DNA of 64,000 nucleotides. It comes from Pantoea sp050157905. GTDB lineage: Bacteria > Pseudomonadota > Gammaproteobacteria > Enterobacterales > Enterobacteriaceae. Position numbers and translations under genes: made by a program. Where the stretch lies: positions 2,914,001-2,978,000 of the forward strand of contig NZ_JBKIWZ010000001.1 in the NCBI RefSeq assembly GCF_050157905.1. The letters are read 5' to 3'. Numbering within the stretch: position 1 is the first letter of the stretch; every line of letters begins with the position of its first letter. Below the pieces are notes generated by a model, which saw only the letters and a program-made list of their open reading frames with translations, was not told the DNA's origin and ran no database searches. This document shows, piece by piece, positions 53,601 to 62,641 of this stretch.

Positions 53601-54340
53601 CTGAAATCGGGGCCAATGATGTCGATTGCATCGGTACAGATGGCATCCACGCCCCATCTGAGCAACGTTCTGGCGCGATCCGGGCTGTTGACGGTGTAGA
53701 CCAGAATTCTGAGGCCAGCGGCTTTGAGTCCGGCAACCCGCTCCTCAGTCAGCACATGGTGATTCAGGTGGATCGAGACGCACTCCAGCGCGGCAGTTTT
53801 CACCTGCCATTCCGGGTCCCAGCTGTGTGACAGCAGTCCGCGTGGCAGCTGCGGCTCGGCCTGCATCGCGGCTTCCAGCGCCTCATAAGAGAAGGAGGAG
53901 AGCAACGGAGGCGTCTGATCCTGCCACAGGATCGCGGCGGCCTGAGCAATGGCCCGCCCGGTTTCGGCATCGCTGCCGGTCGTGGGTTTGATTTCGATGT
54001 TCGCCATCATCTGATACTGGCGACAACGGGCCGCTACCGCATCCAGCCGCGCCAGCTTTTCACCCGAGAATGCTTTGCCAAACCAGCTGCCCGCATCAAG
54101 CTGAGACAGTTTCTCCCACGGCAGCTGCCCCGCTACGCCCCAGCCGTCGCTGGTGCGATCCAGCGTGTCATCATGCAGCAGGAAGATCTGCGCATCCGCC
54201 GAGAGTTTGGCATCAAATTCAATCATCTGATGACCATACTTCGCGCCGGTGTCGATCGCCGCCAGAGTATTTTCCGGTGCCAGTTTGCCGCCACCGCGAT
54301 GGGCGACGATACGGGGATAAGGCCAGTGTTGTGTGCTCAT
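53597..54340 (-). CDS. ugpQ: cytoplasmic glycerophosphodiester phosphodiesterase UgpQ
   Basis: 247 residues from ATG 54340, exactly the E. coli length. GDPD motifs: RIVAHRGGGKLAPENTLAAI, MIEFDAKLSADAQIFLLHDDTLDRTSDG, ANIEIKPTTG. It hydrolyses glycerophosphodiesters taken up by UgpBAEC to glycerol-3-phosphate. Its ATG overlaps the ugpC TGA by 4 bases. Confidence 0.97.
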   Translation of the reverse strand: MSTQHWPYPRIVAHRGGGKLAPENTLAAIDTGAKYGHQMIEFDAKLSADAQIFLLHDDTLDRTSDGWGVAGQLPWEKLSQLDAGSWFGKAFSGEKLARLDAVAARCRQYQMMANIEIKPTTGSDAETGRAIAQAAAILWQDQTPPLLSSFSYEALEAAMQAEPQLPRGLLSHSWDPEWQVKTAALECVSIHLNHHVLTEERVAGLKAAGLRILVYTVNSPDRARTLLRWGVDAICTDAIDIIGPDFS

Positions 54341-55410
54341 TCCAGACGCTTTCCATGGGTTGAATCGAAGAAGTGTAACGCATCTGCCGGCAGATGCAGC
54401 CACAGCGTCGTGCCAGGCTGGGGCCGTTCACTGTGGGGTAAGCGTACCACCAGCGGCGTTTCACCAATGCGGCCATGCACCAGATTGTCGGCGCCCAGCA
54501 TCTCCAGCGTTTCAACCCGCAGTGGCAACCCGCCCTGCTCGCGGCTGCTCTGACGGATATGTTCGGGCCGGATGCCCAGCACCACGGATCGGTTAGCCCA
54601 CTTCGCTTTCATGTCGCTGAGCGGCAGCGCGTGTGAGGCGTCGAGATTAAAGCGCGAGCCGTCGCTGCTGAGCTGCCCTTTCAGCAGGTTCATGGCGGGC
54701 GCGCCGATAAACGAGGCCACAAACTGGCTGGCGGGACGTTCATACACCTCGGCCGGTGATCCTATCTGCTCCACGATGCCTTTGTTCATCACCATCACCC
54801 GCTGCGCCAGCGTCATTGCCTCAACCTGATCGTGCGTCACATAAAGACTGGTCGTCTGCAGGCGACGATGCAGCTGCTGCAGCTCCAGCCGCATCTGGAC
54901 CCGCAGGCGGGCATCGAGATTAGAGAGCGGCTCATCGAACAGAAACACCGCCGGTTCGCGCACAATGGCGCGGCCCATCGCCACCCGCTGGCGCTGTCCG
55001 CCGGAGAGTTCGCGCGGCCGGCGCATCAGCAGATGATCCAGCTCCAGGCTGCGCGCCGCTTCCAGCACCCGCTGGCGGATCTGCGCGTTGCCCATACCGC
55101 GAATTTTAAGGCCATAGGCCATGTTCTGCTCTACGGTCATGTGGGGATAGAGCGCATAGTTCTGAAACACCATCGCGATGCCGCGATCTTTCGGCTCTTC
55201 CTGCGTTACGCGACGGTTGTCGATGTAGATATCCCCGGAACTGACGCGCTCCAGCCCGGCGACCATCCGCAGCAGCGTGGATTTACCACAGCCGGAGGGG
55301 CCGACCATCACCATGAATTCACCCTCATTGATGGTGACGTTCAGCGGCTGGATGACCTGATTCTTGCCATCGTAGGATTTGGTTACTGCCTGAAGGGTTA
55401 CGCCTGCCAT
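54337..55410 (-). CDS. ugpC: sn-glycerol-3-phosphate ABC transporter ATPase UgpC
   Basis: 357 residues from ATG 55410. Walker A MVGPSGCGKSTLLRM, signature RELSGGQRQRVAMGRAI, Walker B VFLFDEPLSNLDARL, then the C-terminal OB/TOBE regulatory domain of CUT1-type ATPases (GIRPEHI). It powers uptake of glycerol-3-phosphate and glycerophosphodiesters. One base separates it from ugpE. Confidence 0.97.
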   Translation of the reverse strand: MAGVTLQAVTKSYDGKNQVIQPLNVTINEGEFMVMVGPSGCGKSTLLRMVAGLERVSSGDIYIDNRRVTQEEPKDRGIAMVFQNYALYPHMTVEQNMAYGLKIRGMGNAQIRQRVLEAARSLELDHLLMRRPRELSGGQRQRVAMGRAIVREPAVFLFDEPLSNLDARLRVQMRLELQQLHRRLQTTSLYVTHDQVEAMTLAQRVMVMNKGIVEQIGSPAEVYERPASQFVASFIGAPAMNLLKGQLSSDGSRFNLDASHALPLSDMKAKWANRSVVLGIRPEHIRQSSREQGGLPLRVETLEMLGADNLVHGRIGETPLVVRLPHSERPQPGTTLWLHLPADALHFFDSTHGKRLE

Positions 55411-55411
55411 C

Positions 55412-56257
55412 TTATTTCTCACTCTCAACCAGGCCGCGCACAAAGGCACGCTGCATGACTAACACCACTATCAGCGGTGGGATCAGGGTTAATAACATTG
55501 CCGCCATCACTTCGTTCCACTGGGTCGGCGAACCGCTGGTGGAGATCATGCTTTTGATTCCCGCTACCGCCGTGCCCAGGCTGGCGTCATTGATGATCAG
55601 CAGCGGCCAGAGATACTGGTTCCAGCCGTAGATAAAGGTGATCACAAACAGCGCCGCCAGATTGGTTTTGGACAGCGGCAGAACGATGTCGATAAAGAAG
55701 CGCATGGCACTGGCACCGTCGATGCGCGCCGCCTCCACCAGCTCATCCGGTAACGACATAAAGAACTGGCGGAACAGGAAGGTGGCCGTGGCAGAAGCCA
55801 TCAGCGGCAGGGTTAAGCCGCTGTAGCTGTCGAGCAGGTTGAGGTCAGCGATCACCTGCACGGTAGGGAAAATACGCACTTCGACCGGCAGCATCAGGGT
55901 CACGAAGATCAGCCAGAAAAAGAGCGTACGCAGCGGAAAACGGAACCAGACCAGCGCGAACGCAGACAGCATCGAGACGGTGATTTTGCCGAACGTGATC
56001 CCCAGCGCCATGATCATGCTGTTGAGCAGCATCAGGCCAAACGCCGGACCGTTGCCGTTGACGCCGTGGGTCCAGATGCGTGAGATGTTCTGCCACAGAT
56101 GTGTACCGGGCACCAGCGTCATCGGCACCTGATAGACCGCCGCGTTATCCAGCGTGGCCGCCACAAAAGCGACATAGAGCGGAAACAGGATGGTGAGCAC
56201 GCCCAGTACCAGCACGATGTGGCTGAAGAGATCCAGCCCGCGTCGATTCTCAATCAT
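55412..56257 (-). CDS. ugpE: sn-glycerol-3-phosphate ABC transporter permease UgpE
   Basis: 281 residues, six membrane helices, with the coupling EAA loop ELVEAARIDGASAMRFFIDIVLPLSKTNLAAL. Its ATG overlaps the ugpA stop by 4 bases. It forms the channel with UgpA. Confidence 0.97.
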   Translation of the reverse strand: MIENRRGLDLFSHIVLVLGVLTILFPLYVAFVAATLDNAAVYQVPMTLVPGTHLWQNISRIWTHGVNGNGPAFGLMLLNSMIMALGITFGKITVSMLSAFALVWFRFPLRTLFFWLIFVTLMLPVEVRIFPTVQVIADLNLLDSYSGLTLPLMASATATFLFRQFFMSLPDELVEAARIDGASAMRFFIDIVLPLSKTNLAALFVITFIYGWNQYLWPLLIINDASLGTAVAGIKSMISTSGSPTQWNEVMAAMLLTLIPPLIVVLVMQRAFVRGLVESEK

Positions 56258-57141
56258 TGATATTGCACCTTACGTTCGACAAAGCGGAACTGGATCACCG
56301 TCAGCCCGATCACCAGCAGCATCAGCACCACTGACTGCGCCGCAGATGAGGAGAGATCCAGTCCGGTAAAGCCTTCGCGATAGATTTTGTAGATCAGCGT
56401 CGTGGTCGCCTGCACCGGTCCGCCGCCGGTTGCGGCATCGATCACCGGGAACGTGTCGAAGAAGGCGTAGATCAGGTTGACCACCAGCAGAAAGAAGCTG
56501 ACCGGCGCGATCAGGGGCAGCGAGAGGTTGAAAAAGCGGCGTACCGGCCCCGCGCCGTCAATCGCGGCGGCTTCCACCAGCGATTTCGGGATCGACTGCA
56601 GGGCGGCAAAGAAAAACAGGAAGTTGTAGCTCATCTGCTGCCAGATCGACGCCAGCACAATCAGAAACATCGCCTGCCCACTGTTCTGCGCATAGTTCCA
56701 GTTGTAGCCGAGGTAGTTCAGCAGGTAGCTGAACAGGCCCAGCCCGGGATTAAACAGGAACATCCAGAGTACTGCCGCCACCACCGGCGCGACGGCGTAG
56801 GGCAGCAGCAGCAGCGTCTGATAGAGGCGGCGAAGGCGCACCACATAGTCCACCAGCGCCGCCAGCAGCAGAGACGAGAGCATACCGAACACCGTCACCA
56901 TTCCGCTGAATTTCAGGGTGGTCCAGAAGGTGTCGAGATAATAGGGATCGGCAAACAACCGCCTGAAGTTTTCCAGTCCGACAAAGCGGCTGGAAATGCC
57001 AAAGGGATCGAGGCTTTGCAGCGAATACCACAGCGCCTCACCGGCGGGCCAGAGAAAGAAAATGGCGGTAATCAGCAGCTGCGGCAGCACCAGCAGATAG
57101 GGTAACAGGCTGGTGCGAAAGACCGGACGGGATGAAGACAT
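56254..57141 (-). CDS. ugpA: sn-glycerol-3-phosphate ABC transporter permease UgpA
   Basis: 295 residues from ATG 57141, the E. coli length. Six helices and the EAA loop SLVEAAAIDGAGPVRRFFNLSLPLIAPVSFF. The frame runs 16 codons upstream but through the palindrome behind ugpB, so it is not believed. Partner of UgpE. Confidence 0.96.
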   Translation of the reverse strand: MSSSRPVFRTSLLPYLLVLPQLLITAIFFLWPAGEALWYSLQSLDPFGISSRFVGLENFRRLFADPYYLDTFWTTLKFSGMVTVFGMLSSLLLAALVDYVVRLRRLYQTLLLLPYAVAPVVAAVLWMFLFNPGLGLFSYLLNYLGYNWNYAQNSGQAMFLIVLASIWQQMSYNFLFFFAALQSIPKSLVEAAAIDGAGPVRRFFNLSLPLIAPVSFFLLVVNLIYAFFDTFPVIDAATGGGPVQATTTLIYKIYREGFTGLDLSSSAAQSVVLMLLVIGLTVIQFRFVERKVQYQ

Positions 57142-57163
57142 GGCGTACCTGGCGTCAGAAAGC

Positions 57164-57187
57164 GCGGGCCAGCCCGGGCTGGCCCGC
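57164..57187 (-). repeat. 24-bp perfect palindrome between ugpB and ugpA
   Basis: GCGGGCCAGCCC followed directly by its reverse complement GGGCTGGCCCGC. In mRNA it would form a strong hairpin just after the ugpB stop, a usual place for differential-expression hairpins that protect the binding-protein mRNA. No T-run follows. Confidence 0.75.
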
Positions 57188-57196
57188 AAGGAGAGA

Positions 57197-58513
57197 TTAT
57201 TTCACCTGCTGTTCGAAGCGGCGCAGCAGTGCGTTGCCGCGCTTCACTGCGTTGTCCAGCGCGTTCTGCGGCGACTGTTTACCGGTCCAGACGCTTTCCA
57301 GCTCCTCGTCGATCACGGTACGGATCTGCGGCATGTTGCCCAGACGCATCCCTTTTGTGAACGGCAGCGGCGGCTTGTTCATCATCTGGCGGGTGGCGAT
57401 ATCCGCACCCGGATTTTTGTCGTAGAAGCCCTGCTGCTTCGTCAGCGCGTAGGCGGCGGTGGTAATCGGCAGGTAGCCGGTTTTCTGGTGCCACTCTGCG
57501 GCGATTTCCGGCTTAGCCAGGAACTGCATGAATTCGGCGACGCCTTTGTAGGTTGCCGCATCCTTGCCTTTCATTACCCACAGGCTGGCACCGCCGATCA
57601 GGGCGTTCTGCGGCGCCTCCGGCACGGTGTCGTCATACGGCATCATGCCCACGCCGAAGTTAAATTTTGCGTAATGGCGGATATCGGCCAGCGATCCTGA
57701 GGAGGCGGTCGTGATGCCGCAGTCACCGTTGTAGAACTTGGCGGTGGACTCATCCTTGCGGCCAAAGTAGGTGAAGTCCCCTTTTTTGTTCATCGCTTCC
57801 AGCAGTTCGATGTGGCGAACCTGCACCGGCTTGTTGAATTCCAGAACCGCATCCAGCCCGTCAAATCCGTTGTTTTTCGTCGCCACCGGCAGGGCATGCC
57901 AGGCGCTGAAGTTTTCAATCTGGATCCAGCCCTGCCAGCCACTGGCGTAGCCGCAGCTCATGCCCGACTTACGCAGTGCGGCGGCATCCGTCGCCAGCGC
58001 CTGCCAGGTTTTCGGCGGCTGGTCCGGGTCCAGGCCCGCTTTTTTAAAAGCGTCTTTGTTGTAATAGAGCACCGGCGTCGAGCTGTTGAACGGCTGAGAG
58101 ATCAGCTGGCCTTTGCTGTCGCTGTAATATCCCGCCACGGTAGGCACGAACTGCTTCTCGTCGAAGGGGATGCCCGCATCTTTGAACACCTGATGCACCG
58201 GCACGATTGCCTGAGAAGCCATCATGGTTGCCGTGCCGACTTCATAGACCTGCAGCACCGCAGGCGCTTTACCGCTGCGCACTGCCGCAATCCCGGCGGC
58301 CAGACTCTGCTCGTAGTTACCTTTGTAGGTCGGAACGATTTTGTAATCGGGGTGGGTCTGATTAAATCGCTGTGCCAGCGAATCGACTTCTTTGCCTAAC
58401 TCGCCTTCCATGGAGTGCCAGAAAGGGATCTCAGTAGCGGCAAGCGCCTGGCCGCTGATCGCCAGACCGAGCAGCGCGCTCATCAGGCTACGACGAAAGG
58501 TAACGACGGACAT
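57197..58513 (-). CDS. ugpB: sn-glycerol-3-phosphate periplasmic binding protein UgpB
   Basis: 438 residues, E. coli length. Signal peptide (LMSALLGLAISGQALAA), then an extracellular solute-binding fold beginning TEIPFWHSMEGELGKEVDSLAQRFNQ. Conserved QPFNSSTPVLYYNKDAF lines the ligand site in the family. It is the first gene of ugpBAECQ and has Pho boxes upstream, so expression under phosphate limitation is expected. Confidence 0.97.
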   Translation of the reverse strand: MSVVTFRRSLMSALLGLAISGQALAATEIPFWHSMEGELGKEVDSLAQRFNQTHPDYKIVPTYKGNYEQSLAAGIAAVRSGKAPAVLQVYEVGTATMMASQAIVPVHQVFKDAGIPFDEKQFVPTVAGYYSDSKGQLISQPFNSSTPVLYYNKDAFKKAGLDPDQPPKTWQALATDAAALRKSGMSCGYASGWQGWIQIENFSAWHALPVATKNNGFDGLDAVLEFNKPVQVRHIELLEAMNKKGDFTYFGRKDESTAKFYNGDCGITTASSGSLADIRHYAKFNFGVGMMPYDDTVPEAPQNALIGGASLWVMKGKDAATYKGVAEFMQFLAKPEIAAEWHQKTGYLPITTAAYALTKQQGFYDKNPGADIATRQMMNKPPLPFTKGMRLGNMPQIRTVIDEELESVWTGKQSPQNALDNAVKRGNALLRRFEQQVK

Positions 58514-58899
58514 AAAGTTTTCCTGTGCAGGTAAATACGCGTGAAATCACGGATTTCTGGTTCGCGAAGTAACATGACACGGAAAAATGACGGATTAATA
58601 ACAGGCAGATGACAGACGGATGACAGGCTTTATTGAGGAAAAGAGGACGCTGGCCGCGCGGCGGCAAAACGCCCACGCTGCCAGTTTTTAGTGACATAAA
58701 TTGCAAAGCGACCGGAAGCTGAAAAGGCCTGACTGAGGTTTTAAATCACGCCCATCAGGCCATCCTCACCGTCACTCAGGGCCGTCGGCGGCGCAGGCAG
58801 TCCGGCACCGGGCGCACAGCATCCGGAGCGTACTGAAGTCCGTGAGGAATGCTGGCACTGCCCGGTGTCGAAATGGCAAGTAAGCCAGGCCTCTAAAGG
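58514..58899. other. intergenic region with Pho boxes and a GC-rich structured segment
   Basis: The ugpB-proximal half holds the Pho boxes at 58587-58626. The livF-proximal half (about 58780-58880) is GC-rich with several short inverted repeats, such as CACCGGGC near 58806 and GCCCGGTG near 58860. No protein gene is supported. Confidence 0.7.
58587..58626 (-). promoter_or_regulatory. two tandem Pho boxes (four PhoB half-sites) before ugpB
   Basis: On the minus strand the repeats CTGTCAT, CTGTCAT, CTGTTAT and CCGTCAT occur at an exact 11-base period (58626, 58620-based steps 58615, 58604, 58593). This is the PhoB CTGTCAT-N4 pattern. The E. coli ugp operon is also PhoB-activated. Confidence 0.92.
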
Positions 58900-59613
58900 T
58901 TAAGCGCCGAGGTACGCGCTGCGGACGGCTTCGTTGGACAGGAGTGCGGCACCGGTGTCTTCGAGCACCACATGCCCGTTCTCCAGCACATAACCCCGAT
59001 CCGCCAGCTTCAGCGCCTGATTGGCATTCTGCTCGACCAGGAAGATGGTCATCCCCTCGCTGCGCAGCTGCTCAATGGTGTCGAAAATCTGCTGAATAAT
59101 GATCGGTGCCAGCCCCAGCGATGGCTCATCCAGAAGCAGCAGGCGCGGCTGGCTCATCAGCGCACGGCCAATCGCCAGCATCTGCTGCTCACCGCCCGAC
59201 ATCGTACCGGCGCGCTGGATTTTACGCTCATCCAGACGCGGAAAGAGTTCATAGACACGCCGGATGCGTGTCAGATACTCCTGGCGGCTGGCAAAAAAGC
59301 CGCCCATCGCCAGGTTCTCTTCCACCGTCATGCGTGAAAAGACCCGGCGTCCTTCCGGCACGATGGCAATAGCCTCACGCATAATGCGCGACGTCTGCCA
59401 GTCGGTAATGGCTTTGCCATCAAAGGTGATGGTGCCCTGGGTCGCGCGCGGTTCGCCACATAGCGTCCCCAGCAGCGTGGTTTTCCCGGCGCCGTTGGCC
59501 CCGATCAGGGTGACGATCTCGCCCTGGTTGATTGAGAGGCTGACGTTATGCAGCGCCTGAATCTTGCCATAGTGCGCACTGACGTTTTCAATGGTTAACA
59601 TTGTCTCTGCCAT
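58900..59613 (-). CDS. livF: branched-chain amino acid ABC transporter ATPase LivF
   Basis: 237 residues, E. coli length. Walker A LIGANGAGKTTLLGTL, signature GTMSGGEQQMLAIGRALM, Walker B LLLLDEPSLGLAP. Pairs with LivG to power LivHM. One base separates it from livG. Confidence 0.97.
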   Translation of the reverse strand: MAETMLTIENVSAHYGKIQALHNVSLSINQGEIVTLIGANGAGKTTLLGTLCGEPRATQGTITFDGKAITDWQTSRIMREAIAIVPEGRRVFSRMTVEENLAMGGFFASRQEYLTRIRRVYELFPRLDERKIQRAGTMSGGEQQMLAIGRALMSQPRLLLLDEPSLGLAPIIIQQIFDTIEQLRSEGMTIFLVEQNANQALKLADRGYVLENGHVVLEDTGAALLSNEAVRSAYLGA

Positions 59614-59614
59614 C

Positions 59615-60379
59615 TCAGGCCTCTCCTAAATAGGCACGAATGACATCCGGATGGTTACGAATTTCCTCCGGCGTGCCGTTAGCCAGTGGCGTTCCCTGAT
59701 TCACCACGTAAATGCGGTCAGAAATACCCATCACCAGTTTCATATCATGTTCAATCAGCAGCACCGACACCTTGTGTTCGCCCCGCAGCTCCGCGATCAG
59801 CGCATCCAGTTCGTGCGTCTCTTTGGGGTTGAGGCCTGCGGCCGGTTCATCCAGCATCAGGATTGCCGGGCGTGTCACCATGCAGCGCGCAATCTCCAGC
59901 CTGCGCTGCTGACCATAGGCAAGGTTACCCGCCTGGCGGTTAGCCAGATCGAGCAGACCAACCCGCTCCAGCCAGGTTGCAGCACGATCCAGCGCTTCAC
60001 TCTCAGTGCGGCGAAACGCCGGGGTTTTCAGCAGGCCGGAGAACACGCCGCTCTTCAGATGCTGATGCTGTGCGACCAGCAGATTTTCAATAACCGTCAT
60101 CTCACGGAACAGACGTACATGCTGGAAGGTGCGTACGATGCCCATTTGCGCAATCTTCTGGCCCGGCAGACCTTCCAGATGCTGATCGCGCAGTTTAATA
60201 CTGCCACCGGTCGGCTTGTAAAAGCCGGTCAGGCAGTTAAATACGGTGGTTTTACCGGCCCCGTTTGGCCCAATCAGCGACACGATCTCCTGCGGACGCA
60301 GCTCCAGCGCCACATTGTTTACGGCTAACAGACCGCCGAAGCGCATCATCAGGCCTTCAACGGCTAATAAAGGCTTCAT
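59615..60379 (-). CDS. livG: branched-chain amino acid ABC transporter ATPase LivG
   Basis: 254 residues. Walker A LIGPNGAGKTTVFNCL, signature AGNLAYGQQRRLEIARCMV, Walker B ILMLDEPAAGLNP. The start overlaps the livM stop by 4 bases. Confidence 0.97.
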   Translation of the reverse strand: MKPLLAVEGLMMRFGGLLAVNNVALELRPQEIVSLIGPNGAGKTTVFNCLTGFYKPTGGSIKLRDQHLEGLPGQKIAQMGIVRTFQHVRLFREMTVIENLLVAQHQHLKSGVFSGLLKTPAFRRTESEALDRAATWLERVGLLDLANRQAGNLAYGQQRRLEIARCMVTRPAILMLDEPAAGLNPKETHELDALIAELRGEHKVSVLLIEHDMKLVMGISDRIYVVNQGTPLANGTPEEIRNHPDVIRAYLGEA

Positions 60380-61647
60380 GCCTGCTCTCCTTTTTTACCG
60401 GTTCTGAGTTTCAGATGTGGACGTTTCATCGGCAACAGTCCCTGGGGACGCCAGATCATCATCAGCACCATCAGGCCTCCCAGCACCAGCATGCTGTACT
60501 CATTCAGATCGCGCATCAGTTCACGTGATACCACCAGCAGAATGGCCGCCAGGATTACCGCAAACTGAGAACCCATGCCGCCCAGAACCACAATGGCCAG
60601 CACAAAGGCGGATTCGACAAAGGTAAAGGATTCCGGACTGACAAAGCCCTGACGCGCCGCAAACAGCGTACCCGCAAAACCGGCAAAAGCGGCACTGATG
60701 GTAAAAGCGGTCAGTTTGATACGGGTCGGACTCAGACCCAGCGAACGACAGGCAATCTCATCCTCGCGCAGCGCTTCCCAGGCGCGGCCCAGCGGCATCC
60801 GCAGCAGCCGGTTGATCACAAACAGCGTCAGGGCTACCAGCAGCAGTGCCACCAGATAGAGGAAAATCACGCGGTCACTGGGGTCATATTTCAGGCCAAA
60901 GAATTCATGAAAGGTGCTCCAGCCCCCCTCAGAGACTTTGCGGCCAAACTCCAGGCCAAACAGTGATGGCTTAGGGATCTGCGCAATGCCGTTAGGCCCG
61001 CCGGTAATCGCCGTATTGTTCAGCAGCAGAATACGCACAATCTCACCGAAGCCGAGCGTCACGATCGCCAGATAGTCTCCGCGCAGACGCAACACCGGAA
61101 AACCGAGCAGCAACCCGAACAGCGCCGAGACGATACCTGCCAGCGGCAGGCACTCCCAAAAGCCGAGGCCAAAATAGTGGTTCAGCAGCGCGAAGGTGTA
61201 GGCACCGATGGCGTAGAAACCGCCATAGCCGAGCACCAGCAGTCCTGAAAGGCCGACCACGACGTTTAATCCCAGACCAAGCATGACATAGATCAGCGTC
61301 AGCGTGGCGATATCCACCGCGCCGCGCGAAACGAAAAAGGGCCAGGCGACGGCCACGATGATGAGCGCCAGCATAAAAATCTTCTGCTTCGGCGTGGAGC
61401 CGTCGATACCCGGCAGTACCAGCGCCGGGCCGGACACTTTTTTCAGACCGCGCTGCCAGAACGGGCGTAACAGCTGAAACAGGAAGACCACGCCGCAGCC
61501 GACAAAGATCCAGTTCCAGCGCACTTCGCCTGCACTCTGCACCACCAGGCGGGTGCCGTCGAGACCCAGGCGCAGCCCCATAAAGAAGCTGGCCAGTACC
61601 AGCAGCATAACGGCAGAGAGCAGCGCATTGATGAAGGAGGATTTCAT
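60376..61647 (-). CDS. livM: branched-chain amino acid ABC transporter permease LivM
   Basis: 423 residues (E. coli 425), about 9-10 membrane helices, with motifs GLNVVVGLSGLLVLGYGGFYAIGAY and GRAWEALREDEIACRSLGL. An N-terminal extension (residues 1-100) is usual for LivM. Overlaps livH by 4 bases. Confidence 0.97.
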   Translation of the reverse strand: MKSSFINALLSAVMLLVLASFFMGLRLGLDGTRLVVQSAGEVRWNWIFVGCGVVFLFQLLRPFWQRGLKKVSGPALVLPGIDGSTPKQKIFMLALIIVAVAWPFFVSRGAVDIATLTLIYVMLGLGLNVVVGLSGLLVLGYGGFYAIGAYTFALLNHYFGLGFWECLPLAGIVSALFGLLLGFPVLRLRGDYLAIVTLGFGEIVRILLLNNTAITGGPNGIAQIPKPSLFGLEFGRKVSEGGWSTFHEFFGLKYDPSDRVIFLYLVALLLVALTLFVINRLLRMPLGRAWEALREDEIACRSLGLSPTRIKLTAFTISAAFAGFAGTLFAARQGFVSPESFTFVESAFVLAIVVLGGMGSQFAVILAAILLVVSRELMRDLNEYSMLVLGGLMVLMMIWRPQGLLPMKRPHLKLRTGKKGEQA

Positions 61648-62570
61648 ACTTTTTCCACCTCCGGACGACCCAGAATCCCGGTCGGCATCACCAGCAATAC
61701 TCCAATCAGCAGCGCAAAGGAGACCACATCTTTATATTCCGTACTGAGATAGGCGGAGGTCAGCGCTTCAGCAATGCCGAGCACCAGGCCACCAATCATC
61801 GCGCCGGGAATGCTGCCAATCCCGCCCAGCACGGCGGCGGTGAACGCCTTCATACCGGCCATAAAGCCGATAAAGGGATTGATCGAACCGTAGAACTGAC
61901 CCAGCAACACGCCAGCGACGGCAGCCATTGCCGCCCCGATGACAAAGGTCAGCGAGATCACACGGTCAGTATTGATGCCCAGCAGGCTGGCCATTTTCAG
62001 ATCTTCTGCGCAGGCGCGACAGGCGCGGCCCATGCGGGAATAGCGGATAAAGGTGGTCAGAGCCAGCATCGCCAGGAAGGTCACGATCCAGATCACCACC
62101 TGCATGGTGGAGATGGTGGCGGCAAAGCCGTTGCTCTCGCCCACCGTCCACTGTCCGGTGATCAGCCCCGGCAGCGCCAGATCCCGTGAGCCCTGCGTCA
62201 GGCTGACGTAGTTCTGCAGGAAGATCGACATACCGATAGCGGAGATGAGTGCAATCAGACGCTTTGAGGATCGCACCGGTTTATAGGCGACGCGCTCAAT
62301 GCTCCAGCCATAGGCGCTGGAGATCAGGATCGCCATGACGAAGCCCGCGGCAATCATCAGCCAGCCCGTGTCGATACCCATCATCATCAGGGCGGCAATC
62401 ACAATAAAGGAGACATAGCTGCCGATCATATAGACTTCGCCGTGAGCGAAGTTGATCATGCCGATAATGCCGTAAACCATGGTGTAACCAATGGCGATCA
62501 GCGCGTAGGTGCTGCCCAGGGTAACCCCGTTAAGCATCTGCTGAATGAAATAAAGAAACTGCTCGGACAT
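61644..62570 (-). CDS. livH: branched-chain amino acid ABC transporter permease LivH
   Basis: 308 residues from ATG 62570, the E. coli length. Family motifs: NGVTLGSTYALIAIGYTMVYGIIGMINFAHGEVYMIG and GRACRACAEDLKMASLLGI. Five codons upstream in the frame are rejected. Its partner is LivM. Confidence 0.97.
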   Translation of the reverse strand: MSEQFLYFIQQMLNGVTLGSTYALIAIGYTMVYGIIGMINFAHGEVYMIGSYVSFIVIAALMMMGIDTGWLMIAAGFVMAILISSAYGWSIERVAYKPVRSSKRLIALISAIGMSIFLQNYVSLTQGSRDLALPGLITGQWTVGESNGFAATISTMQVVIWIVTFLAMLALTTFIRYSRMGRACRACAEDLKMASLLGINTDRVISLTFVIGAAMAAVAGVLLGQFYGSINPFIGFMAGMKAFTAAVLGGIGSIPGAMIGGLVLGIAEALTSAYLSTEYKDVVSFALLIGVLLVMPTGILGRPEVEKV

Positions 62571-62594
62571 AGTGAAGACCTGCATGAGAACGGG

Positions 62595-62623
62595 AAAATC
62601 CCCTGCCGACGCGACAGGGGATT
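62595..62623 (-). terminator. attenuator-type hairpin between livJ and livH
   Basis: AATCCCCTG (62597-62605) pairs with CAGGGGATT (62615-62623), 9 bp, 9-base loop, followed on the minus strand by TTCCC. It may stop a share of transcripts after the binding-protein gene. Confidence 0.6.
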
Positions 62624-62641
62624 GCTCTGCTGATAAAACGC

